Source: Planctomycetota bacterium
GTDB taxonomy: Bacteria > Planctomycetota > UBA1135 > GCA-002686595
DNA: 34,499 nucleotides
Direction of reading: 5' to 3'
Assembly: GCA_004357655.1 (NCBI GenBank)
Contig: SMVQ01000059.1
Coordinates: 1-34,499, forward strand
A program made the position numbers and the translations under genes. Below, piece by piece: positions 8,402 through 18,503 of the stretch. Each line of letters begins with the position of its first letter. Position 1 is the first letter of the stretch. Under the pieces are notes generated by a model. That model was not told the DNA's origin, made no database searches, and worked only from the letters and a program-made list of their open reading frames with translations.

Positions 8402-9055
8402 TCAGCGCTTGCGCTCCCGCACGGCGAAGGGCCGCAGGTACAGGGGCTGGATTTCTTCGGGCTGCATCGGGCCTCGGGCGTGGAGGCGGCGGGTGCCCAG
8501 CTCCAGCAGGTGGGCGGCGGTCGGCTCGATGTCCGTTCGCAGCCGACGGCGCGTGGCGGGGGAGAGTTGTGCGGCGTCGGCGACGGTCTCATCACCGAGG
8601 ATAGTGGTCTCTGGAGCGAGCAGGGTCGCAAGTTCCGCCGCGGTCGTGACGCGCGGGGCGTCGCGGACTTCGACGTCGTGCGCGGTGCGACGATAGCGCG
8701 CGTAGTAGAGCTGTCGGCTCCGTGCATCGAGGAGGACGACGGCTTCGCCACCGGGCTCGAGTGCGGCGTAGGGCATCGTCTCGATCGATGGCAGACCGAA
8801 GAGGAGCGCGCCCGTTCCACGCATGAGGCCGAAGGCCGTCGCGATGCCGACGCGCAGGCCTGTGAAGCTGCCTGGGCCCGTGCCGACGATGACCGCTCGG
8901 ATGCCGGCGGGCTCCGATCCGGCCTCCGCGAGGAGTGCTTCGAGCCGCGGGAGCAGGTCGCGATCGTGTTCGAGCGCGGCGGAGAACAGACCGCTCGCCG
9001 TACTCACCGCGACCGAACCGGGGCGTACCGAGGTCTCGATCGCGACGGTCGTCAC
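8402..9055 (-). CDS. tsaB: tRNA threonylcarbamoyladenosine biosynthesis protein TsaB
   Basis: A 217-residue TsaB-type ASKHA-fold protein. It partners TsaD in t6A modification of ANN-decoding tRNAs. Signature regions are the N-terminal strand TTVAIETS and the hallmark GTGPGSFTGLRVGIATA (about residues 68-84). A GLPSIETM stretch and the LLDARSRQLYYARYR strand also match the family. The start is GTG at 9053-9055, overlapping the glmM stop as GTGA, which indicates translational coupling. It is the last gene of the nine-gene minus-strand run. No other t6A genes are in view. Confidence 0.9.
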   Translation of the reverse strand: MTTVAIETSVRPGSVAVSTASGLFSAALEHDRDLLPRLEALLAEAGSEPAGIRAVIVGTGPGSFTGLRVGIATAFGLMRGTGALLFGLPSIETMPYAALEPGGEAVVLLDARSRQLYYARYRRTAHDVEVRDAPRVTTAAELATLLAPETTILGDETVADAAQLSPATRRRLRTDIEPTAAHLLELGTRRLHARGPMQPEEIQPLYLRPFAVRERKR

Positions 9056-10395
9056 CCGATCTCTTCCGCGATGCAGTTCGCCAGCTCCTCGGCCTGCGCC
9101 TGGATGTGCGCGAGGTCCAGACCCTCCACCATCACGCGCGCCAGGGGCTCGGTACCCGAGTACCGCAGGAGCACGCGTCCGTCGGAGCCGAGGTCCGCCT
9201 CGATGCGCTTCACGACTTCGGCGGTGCGCGGGAGCTGGCTGAGGCTCGGCTTCCGTTCGACTCGCACGTTCAGGAGCACTTGCGGCATGGGTTGGTAGGG
9301 CGCGGCGAGCTGGGACAGGGTCTGACCGGTATCGCGCATCACGCGCAAGACGCGCAAGGCGGTGAAGATGCCGTCGCCGATGTGGTCGTTGTCGCTGCCG
9401 AGCACGATGTGTCCCGACTGCTCGCCGCCCAGGCTCAGGTTCTCCCGCCGGAGGCACTCGACGACCTGGCGGTCACCGACGCCGACTTCGACCACCTCGA
9501 TCCCCGCCGCACGCAGGGCACGGTGCAGCCCCCGGTTGCTCATGACCGTCGCGACGATTCGGGGATCGCGGAGCTCCCCGCGCGCCATCGCATGGAGCGC
9601 CAGGACGGTCATGATCCCGTCGCCGTGCACGAGCTCCCCGCGCTCGTCGACCAGCACGCATCGATCGCCGTCGCCGTCGAGTGCGATCCCGATCTCCGCA
9701 CCGCGCGAGCGGACTTCGCGTTGCAGCGCCTGGGGCTGCGTCGAACCGCAGTCGCGGTTGATGTTGTCCCCATCCGGCTCCACGCCGATCGCGTGTACCT
9801 GAGCTCCGAGACGGCCGAAGACCCGCGGCGCCACTCGGCTGCCGCCGCCGTTCGCGCAGTCGAGCGCGAGGACCATGCCGCCGAGCATGAGCCCTTCGCC
9901 GGCGGTGGACAGGAGGTGGCCGAGGTAGGCCAGCTCCAGCTCGGGGTCCATGGGCAGGCGCCCGATGGACTTCGGCGGCTCCTCGTCGTCAGCGCGCAGC
10001 ACGCGCTCGATCTCGTCCTCCACCGCGTCGGAGAGCTTCTCGCCTTCGCTGGAGAGCACCTTGATCCCGTTGTCCTCGGCGGGATTGTGCGAAGCGCTGA
10101 TCATCACGCCGAGCCGGAAGTCCTGGGCGAGCGCGAGCCATGCCAGCCCGGGGGTCGTCATGAGGCCGGCACTCTTCGGCAACAGCCCGGCAGCCTGCAA
10201 GCCCGCTCCCATCGCCGACTCGAGCTCCGGCCCGGAGTGCCGGCCGTCGTGCCCGAGGAGGGCCGCGCACTCTTCGCCTGAACCCATCACGCGGCCGATG
10301 GCGCGCCCGAGCCGCGCCACCTTCTCGGGTGTGAGCCAGCCCTCGCCCGCGCGGCCGCGAATCCCGTCCGTGCCGAAGATGCGGCCCTCGGTCAA
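9052..10395 (-). CDS. glmM: phosphoglucosamine mutase
   Basis: A 447-residue alpha-D-phosphohexomutase that converts glucosamine-6-phosphate to glucosamine-1-phosphate on the way to UDP-GlcNAc, and hence peptidoglycan and LPS. RIFGTDGIRG is at the N-terminus and the phosphoserine loop ISASHNP is at about residues 98-104. The metal site DGDGDRC lies at about 238 and the phosphate-binding RYSGTEP at about 409. Order and length match GlmM rather than phosphomannomutase. The start codon is TTG (10393-10395), directly abutting the TAG stop of the upstream diadenylate cyclase gene, so the two are surely co-translated. In Firmicutes, GlmM binds and inhibits CdaA; the same neighbourhood here suggests a similar link. 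Confidence 0.95.
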   Translation of the reverse strand: MTEGRIFGTDGIRGRAGEGWLTPEKVARLGRAIGRVMGSGEECAALLGHDGRHSGPELESAMGAGLQAAGLLPKSAGLMTTPGLAWLALAQDFRLGVMISASHNPAEDNGIKVLSSEGEKLSDAVEDEIERVLRADDEEPPKSIGRLPMDPELELAYLGHLLSTAGEGLMLGGMVLALDCANGGGSRVAPRVFGRLGAQVHAIGVEPDGDNINRDCGSTQPQALQREVRSRGAEIGIALDGDGDRCVLVDERGELVHGDGIMTVLALHAMARGELRDPRIVATVMSNRGLHRALRAAGIEVVEVGVGDRQVVECLRRENLSLGGEQSGHIVLGSDNDHIGDGIFTALRVLRVMRDTGQTLSQLAAPYQPMPQVLLNVRVERKPSLSQLPRTAEVVKRIEADLGSDGRVLLRYSGTEPLARVMVEGLDLAHIQAQAEELANCIAEEIG

Positions 10396-12390
10396 CTAGT
10401 TGCCTCCGGATCCATCATTCGGCCCGTCGTTCCCGGCGCCCGAGTCCGCCGGCTTCTCCTCGATGAGCAAGATCCTGGGATCGCTCTCGAGCACCGGGAC
10501 GATCTCGGCGCGCTCGTCGAGCGCGCCCATCTCCTCTCCGAACACATCGCGCCAGTCCTCCTTGACCTCCCAGCGAACCTTCACCTGGCTCCCGCCGCCG
10601 GGGACGACGTTGGAGGCGTCCACGAATACCCAGAGGTTGTCCTCGATGAACCTGCGGATCTTGATGTCCTGCCCGATCCAGACCTCGGAGTTGGGCTCGC
10701 TCTGGAAAATCCCGACGGTGCGGATGGTGAAGCGCGCTCTCTGCGTCGGTCGCTTCCAGCGGGCCGTCTCGTCCGGCCTGTCGAGCGAGCGCCACACGAG
10801 CGCGATCTCCTTCTCGATCGGCACGGGGAGGAAGTGCTCCGCCGGGAGGATCTCGAGTCGCACCTCGACCGTGCCGCTGCCCACCAGCGAGAACCCTTTG
10901 TCCTGGAGGCTCTGGTCGAGGCCCAGGTACTCGACGCGATCCGTGACGTCGGTGCCGAGGAGCGTGATGGGGGACAGGAGCAGCGGCAGGTCCTCGGTGC
11001 CGAGCCTGTCGATCATGCCGATCGGTCCCTCGATCTCCACGGAGGCGGGGTCGATGAACACGCCGTCGGTCTGCGCGCGGTAGCGCGGGCTGAGCTTCGT
11101 CGTGTCGACCACGACGCTCCCGGAGTCGAGCGTGTAGCGCTCACGCTGGAACTGGACGGCGACCTCGAACCGCGGCACGGCCGACTTCCAGCGGATGTCG
11201 AGCCCCTGGCCGATCCCGCCGACGCTCCACATGACCTCGCCCAGGGGAAACTCGTGCGCCCCGGGTTCGATGTCCGCATTCGTGACGAGGACGCCGCCGA
11301 AGCCGCCGATCAGCTCGTCGAGCTGGGCGCGGGTGCCCTCCACTTCGACTTCCAGGATGGCCTCGTCCTGCGGCTCGACGCGGTGGTAGTTCCTGCCGGG
11401 CGGCAGCACGATCTGCATCTGCCCAGCGACCGGAGTCGTGCCCTCGAGCCCCTCGACCACGCGTAGCTGGAAGCTCTTCGTGAGGCTGATGTCCTGGTGC
11501 GCGAACCAGTAGAGGACGACGGCGAGCGCGAAGGCGCCGGCCTTCCGTCCCGCGTTCTCCGTGCAGAGCCGACGCAGCCAGCCGCGCACTCCGATCTCGG
11601 AGACGTCCTCCTTCAGGACGGCCGCGCCGGCGTCCTCGTCCGAGCCGATGCGGTCCCGCAAGACCTCCTCGAGCTTCGTCGACGGGATGTTGCGCTCCAT
11701 CTTCCCGCCCTTGCAGATCGAGATGAAACCCGTCTCCTCCGACACCGCGACGGTCACAGCGTCGGTCTCTTCCGTAAGTCCGAGCGCGGCGCGGTGCCGC
11801 GTGCCCGTCGACTTGCTGATCTCGATGTTCTCGGTGAGCGGGAACAGGCAGGTCGCCGCCGCGATGCGCTCGCCGCGCAGGACGACCGCGCCGTCGTGCA
11901 GCGGGCCGCCGTGGTGGAAGATGCTGTCCAGGAGGATCCGGTTGACCTCCGCGTCGATCTTCACTCCGCCCTCGATGAAGGCGTCGAGCGCGATCTTGCG
12001 CTCGAAAGCCACGAGCGCGCCCTGGCGCTTCTTCGCCATCTGGATCATCGCCTGCGAGACCTCGGTCAGGATCTCCTGCCGGCGGGCCTTCAGGAGTCGC
12101 CCGAGCAGCCGGTTCTCCCCGAGGTGCACCATTCCGCGCCGCAGCTCGGGCTGGAAGAGGATCACGAGGATGACCGCGACGTAGCCGCTGACCGTCTGGA
12201 TGATGTGGTCGAGCTCCTCGAGCACGAGGACCTTCGAGAGGCCCCACAACCCGACGAAGCCGACGACCATCGTGAGCGCGAGGCCGCGCACGAGACCGCC
12301 TCCGCGCGTCGTCCGGAGGAACCCCAGAACGACGTAGATCCCCGTCGTGAGGATCAGGAGCTGGACAGCGAGGCCGATGGTGAAATCCAC
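10396..12390 (-). CDS. cdaA: diadenylate cyclase CdaA fused to a YbbR/CdaR-like regulatory region
   Basis: A 664-residue protein. Three N-terminal membrane helices (about residues 5-85) precede a DisA_N/DAC domain (about 100-250). That domain has the catalytic DGA in LHDGAVV (about residue 164) and the RHR motif in TRHRAALG (about 195), so c-di-AMP synthesis is expected. A further membrane helix (about 280-298, AGAFALAVVLYWFA) comes next, followed by some 350 extracytoplasmic residues built of beta-rich repeats resembling YbbR domains. One such repeat includes VEGTRAQLDELIGGF. CdaR in Firmicutes is a separate protein with exactly that plan, a single membrane helix then YbbR repeats. A natural fusion is therefore the simplest reading. 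The GTG start at 12390 is 9 bases after folP, and the stop abuts glmM. The cyclase part is certain; the YbbR assignment is by resemblance. Confidence 0.9.
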   Translation of the reverse strand: MDFTIGLAVQLLILTTGIYVVLGFLRTTRGGGLVRGLALTMVVGFVGLWGLSKVLVLEELDHIIQTVSGYVAVILVILFQPELRRGMVHLGENRLLGRLLKARRQEILTEVSQAMIQMAKKRQGALVAFERKIALDAFIEGGVKIDAEVNRILLDSIFHHGGPLHDGAVVLRGERIAAATCLFPLTENIEISKSTGTRHRAALGLTEETDAVTVAVSEETGFISICKGGKMERNIPSTKLEEVLRDRIGSDEDAGAAVLKEDVSEIGVRGWLRRLCTENAGRKAGAFALAVVLYWFAHQDISLTKSFQLRVVEGLEGTTPVAGQMQIVLPPGRNYHRVEPQDEAILEVEVEGTRAQLDELIGGFGGVLVTNADIEPGAHEFPLGEVMWSVGGIGQGLDIRWKSAVPRFEVAVQFQRERYTLDSGSVVVDTTKLSPRYRAQTDGVFIDPASVEIEGPIGMIDRLGTEDLPLLLSPITLLGTDVTDRVEYLGLDQSLQDKGFSLVGSGTVEVRLEILPAEHFLPVPIEKEIALVWRSLDRPDETARWKRPTQRARFTIRTVGIFQSEPNSEVWIGQDIKIRRFIEDNLWVFVDASNVVPGGGSQVKVRWEVKEDWRDVFGEEMGALDERAEIVPVLESDPRILLIEEKPADSGAGNDGPNDGSGGN

Positions 12391-12399
12391 GGTGGCCCG

Positions 12400-13542
12400 T
12401 CAGAGTGTCGTGCGGAGCGGGGCTCGCCCGGCGAGGGCCGCGGCGACCTGGATCGCCTCGGCCATGGGTCGCACGTCGTGCACGCGCAGGATCTCGGCCC
12501 CGTTCGCCACGCAGGCGGCGAGCGCGGCGGCGGTCCCGCCGACGCGCTCCCGGGCCGCGCGGCCCGCGACTCGCCAATCCGTTTGTTGCTCCATGCCTGT
12601 CAGGTGTCCGATGAACGACTTGCGCGAGACCCCCAGGAGGAGCGGCCGCCCCAGGGAGCGCAGCTCCCTCAGCCGCCGGATGAGCTCCAGGTTGTGCTCG
12701 AGGCGCTTGCCGAAGCCGATCCCGGGATCGAGCACGATCCTATTGGCTGAGATTCCCGCCTTCAAACACGCGTCGCCACGCCCCCGCAGGAAATCGGCGA
12801 CCTCGCGTACGGGATCATCGTAGGCGGGCTGCGCCTGCATCGTCCCGGGCCGCCCTTGCATGTGCATGAGGACGATCGTGCAGCCCCGTTCGGCCACGAG
12901 TGCCAGCATGCCCGCGTCCGCGAGTCCGGCGGTCACGTCGTTGACGAGACTCGCTCCGGCGTCGAGCGCTGCCTCGGCCACCCGCGCCTTGGAGGTGTCG
13001 ATGCTGATCGCCGCCGGGCAAGCGCGCGCGAGGCCCTGGACGACCGGGATGACGCGGGCGAGCTCGTCGGCCGCGGACACGGGCGATGCGCCGGGCCGCG
13101 TCGACTCGCCACCCACGTCGAGGACCGCCGCGCCCGCGTCCGCGAGCTCGAGCCCGTGCTCGATCGCCCGCGCCGGATCGAGGAACCGGCCGCCGTCGGA
13201 GAAGCTGTCCGGGGTGACGTTGACGATGCCCATGAGCGCGGGACCATCGAGCGGGCGCTCCGCGTTCTCGAGCGCGGTGAGGAGTAGGCGCGCCGGCTCG
13301 CACTCCGCGGCGAGTGCCGCGAGCTCGTGACGATCGCAGGCGAGGCGGACGGACCCCGCATCGAGGCCGTCCAGGGTGGCGGAGGGGAGACTGGCCAGGG
13401 CCTCGCGCTCGCCGCTGCTGAGCCCGTCGGCGGCAAAGGCGACCGCGACGCGGCCTGGGGTCTCCGGAGCGAGCGCGCGCGCGGCGAGCGCGCGCGCCGA
13501 GGGCCCGAACACGAGCTCCCGCGCGAGGGTCCCCGGGCTCAT
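12400..13542 (-). CDS. folP: dihydropteroate synthase
   Basis: A 380-residue enzyme that condenses p-aminobenzoate with dihydropterin pyrophosphate in folate synthesis. The TIM-barrel signatures run in order: MGIVNVTPDSFSDGG (about 103-117), DVGGESTRPGA, SIDTSKARVAE, LVNDVTAG, LMHMQGRPGTMQ, LDPGIGFGK, LLGVSRKSFIG and RVHDV. About 100 residues precede the barrel. The usual enzyme is about 270-290 residues, so this is an N-terminal extension with no motif I recognise. The ATG at 13542 lies 7 bases after the ftsH stop. No other folate gene is nearby. Confidence 0.93.
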   Translation of the reverse strand: MSPGTLARELVFGPSARALAARALAPETPGRVAVAFAADGLSSGEREALASLPSATLDGLDAGSVRLACDRHELAALAAECEPARLLLTALENAERPLDGPALMGIVNVTPDSFSDGGRFLDPARAIEHGLELADAGAAVLDVGGESTRPGASPVSAADELARVIPVVQGLARACPAAISIDTSKARVAEAALDAGASLVNDVTAGLADAGMLALVAERGCTIVLMHMQGRPGTMQAQPAYDDPVREVADFLRGRGDACLKAGISANRIVLDPGIGFGKRLEHNLELIRRLRELRSLGRPLLLGVSRKSFIGHLTGMEQQTDWRVAGRAARERVGGTAAALAACVANGAEILRVHDVRPMAEAIQVAAALAGRAPLRTTL

Positions 13543-13549
13543 GGCGCCC

Positions 13550-15910
<2,361 letters not shown>

Positions 15911-15973
15911 GGGTTCTGTATCGACTACGAACGCCGCAGGCTCCAGGGGCCAGCCGGCCGGCGGCGGTGATCC

Positions 15974-16003
15974 ATTGTACGGGACCCCTGCGCGAGATGT
16001 CCT
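15974..16003 (-). promoter_or_regulatory. putative promoter of ftsH
   Basis: On the minus strand AGGACA (15998-16003) is followed by an 18-base spacer and TACAAT (15974-15979), a five-of-six match to the -10 consensus. It sits in the 120-base gap between lptE and ftsH, the largest gap inside the nine-gene run. ftsH and the genes after it may therefore have their own promoter. Read by eye; no start-site data. Confidence 0.45.
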
Positions 16004-16030
16004 CAGCCCGATTGGGGTGACGGTCTCGGG

Positions 16031-16576
16031 CTATTGCTCCGGGGCGGTCTTCAGGGCCTCGGCCGCGCTGAGTAGATCGAGCACGATCCTGTCCGCGATG
16101 ATCTTGAGGGCCCGCTCGCGCGCCTCCCGTTCGTTCCCGGGGGTGTCCAGCGTATAGCCCACGTTGACCCGCGAGATGCTCGGTTCCACGACTCTTACGC
16201 CGGCGGCGGTCCAGAGCTCGGACCTCACCTGGATCTGGAGCCCGCTCTCGATCAGGCGGTTGCTCCTGCTGCGGATGCCGCCGCGCCGGAGGTAGGACAC
16301 GATTCGCCCGCGAATGATCAGATCCGCGCGGTTCGGGTCCGCGAGTGGCGCGCTCGAGATGTTCCGCACCGAGCGCGAGAGCTGGACGTGCAGGTCGCGT
16401 TCCAGGTCGGTGAGCGCGCTGTCGTTCCCGAACATCTCCACACCGACGCTCCCGACCGCCGGATCGAGTCGGATGCCCGTCGAGAAGCCGCAGCCCGCGC
16501 TCAACGAAGCCAGGAGGCACGTGAGCCGCGCGAGCCGGGTGATCCCGAAGGTGGTCCTCTGGCTCGTGACCGCCAT
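16031..16576 (-). CDS. lptE: LptE-like LPS-assembly lipoprotein
   Basis: A 181-residue lipoprotein. The basic N-terminus and hydrophobic stretch end in LSAGC, with the lipid-accepting cysteine at about residue 29. The -3 position is Ser rather than Leu, so the lipobox is imperfect. The mature part has the LptE pattern: RLDPAVGSVGVEMFGNDSALTDLERDLHVQL, then DPNRADLIIRGRIVSY, a beta-hairpin, and a helical end with LKIIADRIVLDLLSAAE. LptE sits inside the LptD barrel at the outer membrane. The assignment rests on this pattern, and the family is very divergent. The ATG at 16576 overlaps the stop of the upstream TPR lipoprotein gene (TGATG), showing coupling. Confidence 0.7.
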   Translation of the reverse strand: MAVTSQRTTFGITRLARLTCLLASLSAGCGFSTGIRLDPAVGSVGVEMFGNDSALTDLERDLHVQLSRSVRNISSAPLADPNRADLIIRGRIVSYLRRGGIRSRSNRLIESGLQIQVRSELWTAAGVRVVEPSISRVNVGYTLDTPGNEREARERALKIIADRIVLDLLSAAEALKTAPEQ

Positions 16577-17646
16577 CACTGCGAACCTGCCTCGCGCTCC
16601 GAGAGGATGCTCGCGAGGAGCCGCTCGGCCTCCGCGGCCTGAGCCTCGTTGCCCCCGTCCTTCGCTTCCTCGAGTGCACGCCGGGCGTGGTACTCCGCGC
16701 CTTCGGAGTTCTTCACCTTGTCGTAGAAGCGCGCGATCAGGAGGTCGCTGTCGGCCAACCTCTGGAGGCAGTCGACCAGATCGGTCTCGACCTCGGGTCG
16801 CAGCTCGTTGCGCGGATGCCCGCTGACCCACTCCTCGAGCTCCGCACGGGTCTTGTCCAGCTCGTACCGGTCGTACTCGGGGCTACCCAACGCGGCGAGC
16901 CGCAGGTGGGGGATCCGGGCTTCGCTCGCGGGCACGTAGTCACTCGCCGGATACCAGAGCGTCAGGTCCTCGTGCTTCTCGATCGCGAGCGCGTGATCGA
17001 GGTCCTCCTCGTAGATCTCGGCCAGCGTCCAGTAGGCCCGGTCTCCGCGCGGTTCGGTCGGATAGTTCAGGACGAGGTACTCGAGCACCTCGGGGGCGAG
17101 GCCGCGAAACGTGAAGAAGAACCCGTACCGGCCGGGATCGCCGGCGAAGTCGAAGCCGATCTCGGCCAGGAGCCTGCCCGCCGCCGGCCGCTCGTGGTGG
17201 TGCGGGTATTGGTTGTCCAGGCGCTTGAGGAGCCGGTACGACTTCCTGCGCTCGCCCTCCTCGAAGAGCAGCTGCGCGGCACGCATCCCCGCCGTCACGG
17301 CGATCTGACGGGGCAGCTCGAAATCGAGCATGTCCTCGAGGTCCCCCGGGTCCGAGCCCGGGGCGGAGAGCTCGGTGATACGGGTCTCGGCGGAGCGCTC
17401 GAGGAGGGTCTGGACCTCCGCGCGCACCTCCGGTGTGAGCCCGCTCGCCTCGCTCGCGATCCGCATGCGCCACATGGCATTCTCGCTCTCACCGCCGGCG
17501 AGCTCGGCGCGCGCCTGTTCGACGGCTGCCGGGACGTCGGCGGTGTCGTACCGGACCGGTATCCCGGACGGCCGAGCGGAGCCGCAGCTGCCGGCGAGCA
17601 GGGCGAGGAGTGCGAGGAGGCTGGAGAGGGTGCGGGTCGAGGTCAC
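16576..17646 (-). CDS. BamD/YfiO-like tetratricopeptide lipoprotein
   Basis: A 356-residue exported lipoprotein. Its signal LLALLALLAGSC has the lipidated cysteine at about residue 21. It is then almost wholly helical, with tetratricopeptide-like units: GMRAAQLLFEEGERRKSYRLLKRLDNQYP, a pair around YLVLNYPTEPRGDRAYWTLAEIYEE, then YDKVKNSEGAEYHARRALEEAKD. The repeat of AlaTyr..LAeiYee with tyrosine-proline turns is like BamD/YfiO, the outer-membrane protein assembly lipoprotein, though it is longer than classical BamD (about 245). Its position next to lptE supports an outer-membrane assembly role. The start is GTG at 17646, overlapping the recO stop as GTGA; the frame runs on upstream only as shadow. 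It could instead be another TPR lipoprotein. Confidence 0.72.
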   Translation of the reverse strand: MTSTRTLSSLLALLALLAGSCGSARPSGIPVRYDTADVPAAVEQARAELAGGESENAMWRMRIASEASGLTPEVRAEVQTLLERSAETRITELSAPGSDPGDLEDMLDFELPRQIAVTAGMRAAQLLFEEGERRKSYRLLKRLDNQYPHHHERPAAGRLLAEIGFDFAGDPGRYGFFFTFRGLAPEVLEYLVLNYPTEPRGDRAYWTLAEIYEEDLDHALAIEKHEDLTLWYPASDYVPASEARIPHLRLAALGSPEYDRYELDKTRAELEEWVSGHPRNELRPEVETDLVDCLQRLADSDLLIARFYDKVKNSEGAEYHARRALEEAKDGGNEAQAAEAERLLASILSEREAGSQ

Positions 17647-18482
17647 GGGAGGGCGCCTGCCGGTCCAGGGTGGCCGGGCTCGGGGGCGTTGCGGTTGGGG
17701 ACGGAGAGGAAGGTTTGGCTCGTCTTCGGTCGGGTCTCGAGGTGGTAGTCGAGGAATCGCTCGAGGAGGTCGCGGACGCGGACTAGGACGTCGGGGGCGG
17801 GAACGTCGGGGGCGGGGATCGGATCCGCCTCCGCTGCACCGCGTGGGCTGAGTTCCTGCGCGGCGGAGAGGATCTCGACGGGCAGGGTCCCCACGCGGCG
17901 CCCCGCGCGCTTCGCCTCCTCCGCGCACGGTCGGCAGAGCCGGCCCCCCGCCCCGGCCGAGAACGCGGCCCGGAGGCCGTCCGGAGTGACGGGGGCGGCG
18001 GTGAGGCCGCAGGCGGCGCAGGCGATCAGAGCGGGTGAGAGCCCCAGATTCTGCAGGAATCCGAGCTCGAACACAACGAGCGCGAGGGTGGGGGCCGCCC
18101 CCGCGGCGAGCGCATCGAGGCCGGTCCGGAGCAGGCCGAAGAGGCCCTGTTCCGCCTGGTCGGGCCGTCCCGCGAGCTCCGTCAGCTCCACCATGAGGAG
18201 CGCGGCCTGGTAGCGCTCGAGGTCCGCGGCGATGGTCCTGCGCCGTTCGAGCACCGTCCCCCAGCGGAGGATGGCGAGCGCCTGTCCGCGGCCGTCCGAC
18301 CACTCGATGTCGAGGGTGTCGAAGAAGTCGAGCACGCAGAAGTAGCGCGACGTCGCGCGGTAGGCACCCTTGGCGATCAGGTGGACTCGACCGTGCTGCC
18401 GCGTGAACGCGTGGACGACGAGTGACGACTCCCCATACGGAGCGCGCTTCAGGAGGAAGGCCTGGTCACGGACGACGGGCAC
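17643..18482 (-). CDS. recO: DNA repair protein RecO
   Basis: A 279-residue protein of the RecFOR recombination-repair pathway, which loads RecA onto SSB-coated DNA. The N-terminal OB-fold begins DQAFLLKRAPYGESSLVVHAFTRQHGRVHLIAKGA, the family signature. A helical domain follows, and a zinc site is formed by CAAC (about 174) and CRPC (about 206). The C-terminal tail after about residue 225 is Pro-rich and lies beyond the usual end. The GTG at 18482 is the natural start. A TACACT box ends seven bases upstream with no ribosome binding site, so the mRNA may be leaderless. It lies 21 bases after the corC-like gene. Confidence 0.9.
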   Translation of the reverse strand: MPVVRDQAFLLKRAPYGESSLVVHAFTRQHGRVHLIAKGAYRATSRYFCVLDFFDTLDIEWSDGRGQALAILRWGTVLERRRTIAADLERYQAALLMVELTELAGRPDQAEQGLFGLLRTGLDALAAGAAPTLALVVFELGFLQNLGLSPALIACAACGLTAAPVTPDGLRAAFSAGAGGRLCRPCAEEAKRAGRRVGTLPVEILSAAQELSPRGAAEADPIPAPDVPAPDVLVRVRDLLERFLDYHLETRPKTSQTFLSVPNRNAPEPGHPGPAGALP

Positions 18483-18489
18483 GGGGGGG

Positions 18490-18495
18490 AGTGTA
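18490..18495 (-). promoter_or_regulatory. putative -10 box for recO
   Basis: TACACT on the minus strand ends seven bases (all C) before the GTG start of recO. I see no good -35 hexamer. It has the same geometry as the boxes before alr and hutI. It would place a promoter within the short corC-recO gap. Confidence 0.35.
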
Positions 18496-18503
18496 CGAGG
18501 CGA

